Part shown: positions 39,323-47,785 of the stretch, piece after piece
Numbering within the stretch: position 1 is the first letter of the stretch
How the letters are laid out: each line of letters begins with the position of its first letter
Origin: Verrucomicrobiales bacterium
GTDB taxonomy: Bacteria > Verrucomicrobiota > Verrucomicrobiia > Limisphaerales > UBA9464
Reading direction: 5' to 3'
Length of the DNA: 56,547 nt
Assembly: GCA_005805505.1 (NCBI GenBank)
Contig: SYMJ01000129.1
Location: 1 to 56,547 of the forward strand
The notes under the pieces: model-generated
The model's database searches: none
Seen by the model: only the letters and a program-made list of their open reading frames with translations
Told to the model about the DNA's origin: nothing
Translations under genes and position numbers: made by a program

Positions 39323-41989
39323 TCAGGGTCGGCGTTTTTGGCGTCGTTGCCAGAGGATCAGCGCCCCGGTGCCGACGAGAAGGAGTGCCCAGGTTTCGGG
39401 TTCGGGAACGATAGCCGGGGTGGTCAATGGATCGACCGGCGTCAGGCCCGCGGCCTTGTATTGCGCCTTGGTTTCCAGAACGACCGCACCGCTGACGGGG
39501 GTGACCAATTGCCAGCGTCCGGCCAGCGCAACGGCCTCCGTGGTCTTGCGCTCTCGGCGCAGTTGGTTGATTTGATCGCGGGCCCAGAGACGGACGAGAT
39601 GGCGCGAAGCAGTGGGTCCGTTCGTGTTCCCGGTTTCGGATCGCTCCCGGCGCCAATGCCACTCGGGAGTCAGCCCGGTCCAGGTGTCGAGGAACCGCTT
39701 CAAGTCGTCGTCCAAAGTGCCGAGTCGGGGCACGGATTCATACAGGGGCTGTGCGAACCATTCCTTGGCGGCGAGATTGGGACCCGTTGCGACCTGGAGG
39801 TCCACCAGTCGAGCTCCGGTGGCCTCCCCTCGCTGAAGTCGCTGGGATATCGACTGAGGATCGCCCAGAAGAACAGGCACGTTGCCGTGGATCCAAAGGA
39901 CCGTGCCGCCGGCCTGTTGAGAGGCCCAACCCCAGGCGGCCTCCAGCGCCGGCAGCGGATCGTGGCCGCCCTTAAATTGGGGCGTGTTGCGTTCCATTGG
40001 CTCGACGGCGGCTTTGAACGGGCCTTCCGTGATGGTCGCCATCTCCCGTAGGCCATCCTCGGAAACCCATAGGCGCAAGTCGCCTCGGGCTGGCGTTGAA
40101 GCCAAATACTGCCGAAGCGCTTGCCAGCCATCCTGTCCATCCCGGCCGCCGTCTATCACCACCGCCAACCTCCCTCGGGACGGTGTCGTGACGGAGGAGA
40201 TGGTTTGTCGCACGGCAGCGGGTGGAGTTGAACGGTCGTCGATGCTCCACGGACTGGTGGCCTCGGCCTTGCGATGCAGTTTTAGGGTCGGAAACGCGTG
40301 GGTCCCCCACGAGACGGGGATGGTTGCTGTCAGGCTGTTGGAACCGGTGCTGGTCCAACCCCAAGCGGACGGTGGGTTGAGGATCTTCTGCGGGGACTCG
40401 AGCCAGACATGATGCTTCAGGGTCTCGGCGAAGGCGAAGTTGCGTTCGACGATGCGGGGCCACACATAGGCGACTTCTTGGGCTCCGAGTGGAGTGAGCG
40501 GTGCGGTGATGCCGAGGCGAATTTTCATGGTGCCGCCCTTGGGAGGCACCGGAAAGCACTGCATGAGCACGCGGTCGGGGCCGGAGGTGGTGACGAGGAC
40601 GGGGTCGCGGCGTTGGGCAACGGCCACCTGTTGATAGGCGGCACGGACCTCACCGCGGCCGGCGAAGGCGGCTTCGCGTTCTTCGCCATAAACCCAAAGG
40701 GTTAGGCGCGAGACCACGCCACCGGGGGGTAACTGGATTTCGGCCCGGGCCTCGCGTTGGCGCGACGCGTGGTCGTTGCGAAATTCGAGGATCCATTCGG
40801 TGTAGTCCCAACCGTCGTCGGCGTTGCTCGTGACATCGAGGCGGGAGGACTGGAGGGACAGGCCGGACACATGGCCGGCGACCGCCTCACCGCCGATCGA
40901 AGGGTCCCACTCGAAATTCTGGAACACCTCGCGACCGACACCCCGCAGGGAACCGAGTGGCGGCCGAACTTCGTTGAAGGCGCGCCCGGTGACTTGGAAA
41001 TACACCGCCTGCGCGGCCTCCGGCGTGACGGTGAAGGTGCGGGATTTGCGGTTCTCGAATGGGTCCAAGGCATTGTCCCAAATTTGGCGTCGTTTTCCGT
41101 AGCAGGCGCGCAGCACCGCGTCATGGGTATCCCAACTGCGCAAATGCCGGATGGCCGCCCGGCGGTCGGCGGGTCCGTCGGCATCAATGGCTTCGCGCAA
41201 GGCCCGTAGGGTGAAAAACTCTGGCAGCGCCAGCGCGGCCAAGACCAGCAACGACCCCACTGCGGCCGTCCAGGTATGTTTGGGCCAGTGGACCGAGTTT
41301 GCTTTGGCGCGTTTTCGGCCACCCGATCGAAGGCAGAGGCCGAAAATCCACGCAATCAAGGGGGCCAACGGGATGAGCCCCACGCCGTAGAAGACGATAC
41401 CGAATGCAGCCAATGGCGTGATCGGGGCGTAGGCCACGGCGTAAGCCCCGGAGATGCCCAAGGAAGCAGAAAGCATCCAGGCGAACCATCGGGGCAGGGG
41501 GTGTGAAGAGCGTTCGAAAAACCAAAGGCCCAGGGCGTTGGTTAACGGAACCAAGGCGATGAGCAGGATGTGGAACGGGGTAGGAATCGGATCCAGGAGG
41601 TCATCGGCTGAGGGGTGTTCGGCCCATTCGAAGAGGAGTGTTCCGAAGGGCAATAAAACGCCCAGAACGGCCCGGAGGATTAACCAAAGCCAACTTTTTT
41701 TGGATCGGCCTTTGAGCGGCGGAGACGGGTCCTGGGCTGGGCTGGGAGCCTTGGAGAGGGCAGGAGGGGTGGGGCTCTCGAGCAGGCTGGGATCGACCTG
41801 GGCAAGAATGCGTCGGACATCCGACTCGGTGACCACGGACAAGTTCAGAGAAGACGCCTCGCGTTCGACATGGTCGCGCAAATCGGCGACGACTTCATCG
41901 GCTTCAGCTCCGTCGGCGGCGAAGCGGGCGCGGTGTTGGTCGAGATGGCGTTGGAGGACGGCGCGGGCGCTGGGGGTCCAGGTGTTCAT
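39323..41989 (-). CDS. HAAS-like / multi-TM / VIT domain protein with PEP-CTERM-like C-terminus
   Basis: N-terminus similar to HAAS-type helical domains (LDQHRARFAADGAEADEVVADLRDHVEREA); several TM helices; VIT-like region; C-terminal VPEPETWALLLVGTGALILWQRRQKRRP. Confidence 0.75.
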   Translation of the reverse strand: MNTWTPSARAVLQRHLDQHRARFAADGAEADEVVADLRDHVEREASSLNLSVVTESDVRRILAQVDPSLLESPTPPALSKAPSPAQDPSPPLKGRSKKSWLWLILRAVLGVLLPFGTLLFEWAEHPSADDLLDPIPTPFHILLIALVPLTNALGLWFFERSSHPLPRWFAWMLSASLGISGAYAVAYAPITPLAAFGIVFYGVGLIPLAPLIAWIFGLCLRSGGRKRAKANSVHWPKHTWTAAVGSLLVLAALALPEFFTLRALREAIDADGPADRRAAIRHLRSWDTHDAVLRACYGKRRQIWDNALDPFENRKSRTFTVTPEAAQAVYFQVTGRAFNEVRPPLGSLRGVGREVFQNFEWDPSIGGEAVAGHVSGLSLQSSRLDVTSNADDGWDYTEWILEFRNDHASRQREARAEIQLPPGGVVSRLTLWVYGEEREAAFAGRGEVRAAYQQVAVAQRRDPVLVTTSGPDRVLMQCFPVPPKGGTMKIRLGITAPLTPLGAQEVAYVWPRIVERNFAFAETLKHHVWLESPQKILNPPSAWGWTSTGSNSLTATIPVSWGTHAFPTLKLHRKAEATSPWSIDDRSTPPAAVRQTISSVTTPSRGRLAVVIDGGRDGQDGWQALRQYLASTPARGDLRLWVSEDGLREMATITEGPFKAAVEPMERNTPQFKGGHDPLPALEAAWGWASQQAGGTVLWIHGNVPVLLGDPQSISQRLQRGEATGARLVDLQVATGPNLAAKEWFAQPLYESVPRLGTLDDDLKRFLDTWTGLTPEWHWRRERSETGNTNGPTASRHLVRLWARDQINQLRRERKTTEAVALAGRWQLVTPVSGAVVLETKAQYKAAGLTPVDPLTTPAIVPEPETWALLLVGTGALILWQRRQKRRP

Positions 41990-42324
41990 GAGCGGACTCC
42001 GACTTGTTGGGTGCTGTGCTGAAGGGTTTCGAGGAACACGTTCATCGTCTCCAGGGTGCGAAGTCCTTCGGGGGTCAGGGAGTAGTACTTGCGGGCGGGG
42101 CCGCTGGATGATTCTTCCAGGCGAGTGCTGACCAGACCGGCCAGTCTAAGGCGAGACATCAGGGGGTAAAGTGTGCCTTCGGTGAGGCCCATGCCGGGGA
42201 CCTGCGACAACTCTTTGACTAGTTCGTAGCCGTAGCGTTCGCGGACCGAGAGGGTCCGCAGGATGCAGAGTTCCAGGACGCCTTTGCGCATTTGAACGAC
42301 CCAATTGTCAAAGAAGTCCGACAT
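41986..42324 (-). CDS. PadR family transcriptional regulator
   Basis: GVLELCILRTLSVRERYGYELVKELSQVPGMGLTEGTLYPLMSRLRLAGLVSTRLEESSSGPARKYYSLTPEG; 4-nt overlap with the downstream gene. Confidence 0.93.
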   Translation of the reverse strand: MSDFFDNWVVQMRKGVLELCILRTLSVRERYGYELVKELSQVPGMGLTEGTLYPLMSRLRLAGLVSTRLEESSSGPARKYYSLTPEGLRTLETMNVFLETLQHSTQQVGVRS

Positions 42325-42349
42325 GGATTGTTGGGGAAGTTGGGGCTGA

Positions 42350-42700
42350 CTAAAACCAGGAGGTCTTGCTGGTGACCGAGACGTTTAGGTCGGGATGGAC
42401 CACGGCCTCAATTCGGTAGCGCCCTTTGGGCTCGAAGTAGCCTTGTTTTCCTGAGTCCACGGTTCGTTGAGCGGCATCAAAGCGCAGGCCGAGGCTGGAT
42501 TCGCTGCTGGGAGTGACGGTCCACTGGTGTTGGGTGCCGGGTTCTAGGATGGGGAGGCGCTCCGAGAAGCCGGTGCCAGAGACGACGAGGTTGCTCAAGG
42601 TGTGTGGCGAGTCGTTCTTCACGGTGATGCGCGGGGCGGGATTGCAGCCGCACAGGGCGGCGACGAGGCCGAGGGCAAGGAGGCTGGGGAGCTGCTTCAT
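42350..42700 (-). CDS. Small putative lipoprotein
   Basis: MKQLPSLLALGLVAALCGC leader with plausible lipobox; about 100-aa mature domain. Confidence 0.6.
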   Translation of the reverse strand: MKQLPSLLALGLVAALCGCNPAPRITVKNDSPHTLSNLVVSGTGFSERLPILEPGTQHQWTVTPSSESSLGLRFDAAQRTVDSGKQGYFEPKGRYRIEAVVHPDLNVSVTSKTSWF

Positions 42701-42956
42701 GGGGTGGGTGGCAGGTGGCAGTGGGCGAAGGATCCAGTGGATTGTGCCGTAGAGGGTGGTGTAGGGCTGGCTACAAGAAGAGCTGATGAGGCATGCGATT
42801 AATAAGGCAGTTCACGGATGGTATTGTGTAATGCAAGGTAGCTGGTTTAGCAATGCTTTTAAGTGGGTTTTTTGGAGGGATGATAAGGCGGGGTCGTGGG
42901 TGAGCGCTTCGCGGGACGGACCTGCGTTCGCAGAGATTCTTCGGAAGAAGGAAGAG

Positions 42957-42976
42957 CTTTCGCGCTGCGCGCGAGG
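42957..42976. repeat. Short hairpin repeat, copy 1
   Basis: CTTTCGCGC-TGC-GCGCGAGG; same stem and flanks as 56385-56404, loop differs (TGC vs TTT). Confidence 0.55.
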
Positions 42977-43055
42977 AAGAATGTCTTTAGGGGACAGGCT
43001 TCGGAAGTGGGGATGCTCGACATTGGAGGGCCGGTCGGTGGAAGGTCCGGGAAAG

Positions 43056-43415
43056 ATGCAGCCGTTCCAAATCATCTTCAATCCGACCAGTGCCGCTGAG
43101 TTGTCCAAGCTCCCCAAGGACCTCCAATTGCTGGTGCTCGGGCAGTTCCGGGGTCTTCCTTCGGAATTGATGCGGGAGGAAGGGGCCTTCGGGAGTCTGT
43201 CCCGGCAAGGGCGGACGTTGACGCGATATCGCTTGGGCGATTACCGGGTTTATTTTGAGCGGCATCCACTCGGGGTGGTGGTGCACCGGATTCTAAGTCG
43301 CAACACGCTGAAGGATTTCCTCTACCGTTCTAGCCTGCCGACCGGTGAGGATGAGCAGTTGGAGGGGAATCCGAAGTTCTGGGAACTCATCGCGGCCGCG
43401 AAGTCGGTGCGCTAA
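43056..43415 (+). CDS. RelE/ParE-like toxin family protein
   Basis: MQPFQIIFNPTSAAELSKLPKDLQ...RYRLGDYRVYFERHPLGVVVHRILSRNTLKDFLYRS, RelE fold pattern. The ORF is open upstream to 42786 but that extension is low-quality. Confidence 0.6.
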   Translation: MQPFQIIFNPTSAAELSKLPKDLQLLVLGQFRGLPSELMREEGAFGSLSRQGRTLTRYRLGDYRVYFERHPLGVVVHRILSRNTLKDFLYRSSLPTGEDEQLEGNPKFWELIAAAKSVR

Positions 43416-43594
43416 ATGGCTCCAGGAGTTTCGGCGTGGGGGTGGTGCTCAGACGGCCTTGGGGCGCTGTGCGGCGCTCGAGGCGGTTTCGGTTTGGGAG
43501 CGCCCTAGAGGCGGTTCTGGGAAAATGGGTGTGGGTGATAGTCAGTCTGCGCAAGGCGGGGACTCCACCCAGCCGGAATGATTTAATTGCTAGG

Positions 43595-43725
43595 AAACGG
43601 ACGGCATGGCGGATTCTTTCGCAATACGAAGCGAGAGCGAGGAGCGGGCTAGAGAGCGAGGCCCATAATGTTTGAATAATGACGTTCTCGCGGAAGAGGA
43701 CGCAAGCCAGCCCGACTGATCTAAC
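43595..43725 (-). repeat. Dispersed intergenic repeat, copy B (inverted relative to copy A)
   Basis: Reverse complement aligns to 10306-10450. Confidence 0.7.
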
Positions 43726-43740
43726 AGAAAGCGTTCTGAC

Positions 43741-44562
43741 TCAGACGTAGAGCGCCTTACGCAGTTCGTGGGTGAGCACAGACATCGAGGGGTAACGCAT
43801 CGCCGGATCTTGTTCGAGACACCGGAGGATAATTTTTTCGAGCGCCAACGGGATGTCGGGATTGAGTTTGCGCGGGGGGATAAAGTCCGAACGGTTCCGC
43901 TGGGCGTGAAAGACACCGTCGGCCGAGTCTCCGGGAAAGGGCTTTCGGTGGGTCAATAATTCGTAGGCGCTAATGCCATAGGCCCAAATGTCGGCCCGGT
44001 GATCGACCGGTACGCGGGCCAATTGCTCCGGAGACATGTAGTGCGGGGTGCCCGGGTTTTTGTCGAGTTTGCGGGGCGGGTCCGGAATGAGTTGGGCTAG
44101 ATCGAAGTCGATGAGCTTGAGCCGGCCGTTGCGGGTTAGTAGCACGTTTTCCGGCTTCACATCGAGGTGCATGTAGCCGCGGTCATGGACCACCTCGAGG
44201 GCCTCGGCCATGTCGATGAGCACTTGGGCGATGTTCTCGGCTAGGACCGGATCGCCGGTGGCCATGCGCAGCTTGAGGTTCTCACCTTCGACGTATTCAA
44301 GCACCAGAACCAACTCGCCATCGATCTTGCCGTGCTCGATGTAGCCGATGATGTGCTTGTCGTCTTGGCAGGCCTGCAGGGTCTCACAACCGGTCAGGAA
44401 GCGCTTGCGCTCCGTGAAGGCGAAGGTCGTGTTGTTGAGCATTAGCCGGAGAGCCACTGTCTTGCCGGCGGCGTCGGTGCCTAACCAGATCTCGGACATT
44501 CCGCCTGCGTTGATCTCCTCGTGGAGCGTGTAGGGGCCGATCTTGGTTCCGTGGCGTGACAT
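43741..44562 (-). CDS. Serine/threonine protein kinase-like protein with atypical motifs
   Basis: IGPYTLHEEINAGGMSEIWLG, VALR (for VAIK), YMHLDVKPENVLL (for HRDLKPEN), LIDFDLAQL (for DFG), GTPHYMSPEQLA. Confidence 0.85.
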   Translation of the reverse strand: MSRHGTKIGPYTLHEEINAGGMSEIWLGTDAAGKTVALRLMLNNTTFAFTERKRFLTGCETLQACQDDKHIIGYIEHGKIDGELVLVLEYVEGENLKLRMATGDPVLAENIAQVLIDMAEALEVVHDRGYMHLDVKPENVLLTRNGRLKLIDFDLAQLIPDPPRKLDKNPGTPHYMSPEQLARVPVDHRADIWAYGISAYELLTHRKPFPGDSADGVFHAQRNRSDFIPPRKLNPDIPLALEKIILRCLEQDPAMRYPSMSVLTHELRKALYV

Positions 44563-44676
44563 CCGGTTAAGAACCCCGAGTAAACCGCGGGGCTCTTCTG
44601 AAATCAATCTTGCCTCTAAAGACGTACCACGGTTGACCCCAGAGCCGAACAGGATTAACACCGACGGGAACTCCTC

Positions 44677-46038
44677 ATGAACCTACCGTTCAACCGTCGC
44701 CAATTTGTTGCCACCGCAACCACCGCCGCAGCCATGGTCGGCCTTTTGGGCTGTTCCAGCCTCCATGCTCTGAACCAGCCGCCGAAGGGTTTTTCGCAGC
44801 TCTTCAATGGGCATGACCTGACTGGTTTCCGCGGCGGTGACACTTTCGACCACCGCAAGTTGCTGGCTATGCCCGAGGCGGACCGGGCGGCCCAGATCGC
44901 CAAGTGGACCAAGACGCTGACGGAGATCGATGCCAAGACGGGTAAGCCCAACTGGCATGTGGAGAACGGGGAATTGGTGAATGGTGGCAATGGCGCCTAT
45001 GCCACGACTGAGAAGGATTACGGCGATTTCGAACTGCTGTTGGAGTACAAGACGGTTCCGTTGGCCGATTCGGGGATTTACCTGCGAGGCGTTCCTCAGG
45101 TGCAAATTTGGGATTACACCGAGAAAGCCAAGTTCAGCATTGGGGCTAACAAGGGATCGGGCGGTCTTTGGAATAACTCGCCGGGCGCTCCCGGTAAGGA
45201 TCCGTTGGTGCTGGCTGACAAGCCTTTCGGTCAGTGGAATGCCTTCCGCATCGTCATGGTGGGTTCGCGGGTGAGCATTTGGCTCAATGACAAACCGGTC
45301 GTCCAGCATGCGGTGATGGAAAATTACTACGATCGCAAGAAGCCCATCCCGGCCCATGGCCCCATCCAGTTGCAGACCCACGGCGGTGAGATCCGCTGGA
45401 AGAACGTGTTCATTCGCGAGATCGGTAGCACCGAGGCCAACAAGATCTTGGCAAGCCATGGTCAGGAAGGCTTCCAGCCGATTTGGAACGGCAAGGACCT
45501 CACCGGTTGGAATGGTGCTGTGGCTGATTATGAAGTGGTGGATGGGTCCATCCGCTGCAAGAAGGGCAAGGGGGGTTGCCTCTTCACTCAGGCCGAATAC
45601 GCTGATTTTGCCTTCCGCACCGAGGTTCAGGTGCCCAGCGCCGGTAACAACGGTTTCGCCATCCGCTACCCGGGTTCGGGTGATGCGGCCTATGTCGCCA
45701 TGACCGAGTTGCAGGTGTTGGCCGAAGACTACGAAGCCAAGACCGGTTCCAAGCTCGATCCGCGTCAGGCTTACGGTGGCGCCTACGGGATGGCCGCCGC
45801 TCATCAGGGTTACCAGCGCCCCAATGGTGAGTGGAACTTCCAGGAGACCTACGTGCAGGGCAGTCGCATCCGGACCGAACTCAATGGGTTCGTCATCTTG
45901 GACGCCGACTTGTCGACGATTACCAATTACATGGCCAACAGTCCGCACCCGGGCAAGACCCGTACTCGGGGACACTTTGGCTTCGCCGGTCACAGTGACC
46001 CGGTGGCCTTCCGGAATTTGAGCATTAAGCCGCTCTGA
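44677..46038 (+). CDS. Tandem DUF1080 (3-keto-disaccharide hydrolase-like) protein
   Basis: Leader MNLPFNRRQFVATATTAAAMVGLLGC; two DUF1080-like domains: FSQLFNGHDLTGFRGG...ADSGIYLRGVPQVQIWD and FQPIWNGKDLTGWNG...GNNGFAIRYPGSGDAAYVAMTELQVL. Confidence 0.88.
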   Translation: MNLPFNRRQFVATATTAAAMVGLLGCSSLHALNQPPKGFSQLFNGHDLTGFRGGDTFDHRKLLAMPEADRAAQIAKWTKTLTEIDAKTGKPNWHVENGELVNGGNGAYATTEKDYGDFELLLEYKTVPLADSGIYLRGVPQVQIWDYTEKAKFSIGANKGSGGLWNNSPGAPGKDPLVLADKPFGQWNAFRIVMVGSRVSIWLNDKPVVQHAVMENYYDRKKPIPAHGPIQLQTHGGEIRWKNVFIREIGSTEANKILASHGQEGFQPIWNGKDLTGWNGAVADYEVVDGSIRCKKGKGGCLFTQAEYADFAFRTEVQVPSAGNNGFAIRYPGSGDAAYVAMTELQVLAEDYEAKTGSKLDPRQAYGGAYGMAAAHQGYQRPNGEWNFQETYVQGSRIRTELNGFVILDADLSTITNYMANSPHPGKTRTRGHFGFAGHSDPVAFRNLSIKPL

Positions 46039-46067
46039 TCGGATTGTTCTGTTTTTTGTCCAATCTC

Positions 46068-46107
46068 AACACCGGAGAGTCAGAGTTCCACTCTGCCCTC
46101 CGGTGTT
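46068..46107 (+). terminator. Rho-independent terminator-like nested hairpin
   Basis: AACACCGGAG (46068-46077) / CTCCGGTGTT (46098-46107) 10-bp perfect stem with internal CAGAGT-TCC-ACTCTG, followed by TGTTTGG; 30 bp after the DUF1080 stop. Confidence 0.6.
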
Positions 46108-46205
46108 TGTTTGGAGATTTGCGTAACCGGCAGCATCTTGTGTGTGTCTTCGCCGTCGACGAGTCCTGATAAAGTTCCGTCAGTTCGACAGCTCTTGTTT
46201 TGCCC

Positions 46206-47753
46206 ATGAATCCGTTTTTGCGCTCTTCTGTCCTTTGGACCCGCGCCGGCTTTGCTGGCTTTGTGTCCGCTATCCTGTTTCCGACCGCCTTGTTTCCGGC
46301 GGTCTTGCTGCTGGTGACCGTGCTGGTGACTGGCTGCGATCGCTTCAAAAAGCCTGCGCCCGTCGAGTTTAAGACCGAGGCGTCGGTACGGACCAACATG
46401 GTGCAAAGCGTGAGCGCCAATGGGGGCATCGCTCCCATCCGACAAGTCCAAGTGGGTTCCCAAATCTCGGGTACCATCACTGAGATGAAGGTCGATTTTA
46501 ACTCTGTCGTGAAGGAGGGCGACGTTCTGGCACGCATCGATCCCGCCACCTACGAGCGGAGTTTGGCTCGTGTTAAAGCCGATCTGGCCAATGCCGCTGC
46601 AGGCTTAGCCATGGCTGAATTTAATTCTAAGCGCGCCAAAGAACTCTTCACCGCGAAACTGATATCGGAGACTGAAAGCCAGCAGGCTGATGTGTCATTG
46701 CTGCAGGCCCAGGCTGGGGTCAAGACACGCGAGGCCGCCGTCGAGAGCGCTCAGGTGGATCTGGATCGGACAACCATCTTTGCCCCGATCAGTGGTGTGG
46801 TGGTGACCCGGAATGTCGATGCCGGTCAGACCGTGGCCGCGAGCTTCAGTACCCCCACCTTGTTTCTGATTGCTCAGGATTTGTCCCAGATGCAAATCGA
46901 GTTGGCAGTTTCCGAAGCAGACATCGGTAATGTGCTGGAACAGCAGCGAGTGGAGTTCACCGTGGACGCGTTTCCGAATCGCAAGTTTGAGGGTCGAGTC
47001 CGTCAGGTGCGTTTCGCGCCGACCACCAACCAGAACGTGGTGACTTACACCACGGTGGTGGCGGTCAATAACAAGGACCTGCGGTTGCGGCCGGGCATGA
47101 CGGCCACGGCCACCCTGATCACCTTGGAAAAAACGAATGTGGTTCGCATTCCGGCCTCAGCCACCCGGTTCTCCCCGCCGACAGGAATCACCGTGCTGCC
47201 GGCCATCAACACGGTCTCCACGAACGACATCGTGCGGTCTTCCCGCCCTGCGGGTATGGAGGGTCTACCGACGCCTCCTTGGTCGGCTGAAGGACGTCGC
47301 CCCACGGACGACGAACGTAAAAAATATGAAGAGTCCCTCACGGCAGACCAGAAAGTGGCTTATCAGGCCGTTCGGGATCGCATGCGGGCCATGATGGCCT
47401 CTGGCGGTGGCGGTGGTATGGGTGGAGGCCCCGGTGGAGGCTCTGGTGGTGGCCCTGGCGGTGGCGGAGGGGGAATGGGCGGAGGATCCCCGCGTCCGCG
47501 GCCCGTCGATGGTCCCACGTTGAAGACCGTGTATGTCGTCAAGCCGGCCGATCCGGCGACTCCGGATGCACCGCCGGTCCTCCAAGCCATCATGGTTAAG
47601 GTGGGCATGACCGATGCCGCGAATGCCGAGATCCTAGAGGGACTCGAACCCGGGCAGGTGGTCGTGACTGCGCTCAAGTCTTCGATGGCCTCAGCCGCAG
47701 CGCCGGCAGGCAATCCCTTCGGTGGACCCTTTGGTGGGGCTCCGCGCCGCTGA
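46206..47753 (+). CDS. MacA/HlyD-like efflux periplasmic adaptor lipoprotein with Gly-rich insert
   Basis: LVTVLVTGC lipobox; GGIAPIRQVQVGSQISGTITEMKVDFNSVVKEGDVLARID; TTIFAPISGVVVTRNVDAGQTVAASFSTPTLFLIAQDL; internal GGGGGMGGGPGGGSGGGPGGGGGGMGGG. Confidence 0.9.
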   Translation: MNPFLRSSVLWTRAGFAGFVSAILFPTALFPAVLLLVTVLVTGCDRFKKPAPVEFKTEASVRTNMVQSVSANGGIAPIRQVQVGSQISGTITEMKVDFNSVVKEGDVLARIDPATYERSLARVKADLANAAAGLAMAEFNSKRAKELFTAKLISETESQQADVSLLQAQAGVKTREAAVESAQVDLDRTTIFAPISGVVVTRNVDAGQTVAASFSTPTLFLIAQDLSQMQIELAVSEADIGNVLEQQRVEFTVDAFPNRKFEGRVRQVRFAPTTNQNVVTYTTVVAVNNKDLRLRPGMTATATLITLEKTNVVRIPASATRFSPPTGITVLPAINTVSTNDIVRSSRPAGMEGLPTPPWSAEGRRPTDDERKKYEESLTADQKVAYQAVRDRMRAMMASGGGGGMGGGPGGGSGGGPGGGGGGMGGGSPRPRPVDGPTLKTVYVVKPADPATPDAPPVLQAIMVKVGMTDAANAEILEGLEPGQVVVTALKSSMASAAAPAGNPFGGPFGGAPRR

Positions 47754-47785
47754 TTTCCGCCTTCCTCACCCAACCCTTCGAATCC

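Noticed and set aside
42786-43055. N-terminal extension of the RelE-like ORF, or a possible antitoxin there
   Set aside because: Sequence is compositionally unlike protein, contains the hairpin repeat, and the RelE fold starts at MQPFQIIF.
44683-45993. 436-aa minus-strand ORF antisense to DUF1080
   Set aside because: Shadow ORF; the plus strand has two recognisable DUF1080 domains.
47395-47510. Possible CRISPR or minisatellite at the GGT/GGC-rich tract
   Set aside because: No direct repeat/spacer structure; it is an in-frame poly-Gly coding region.
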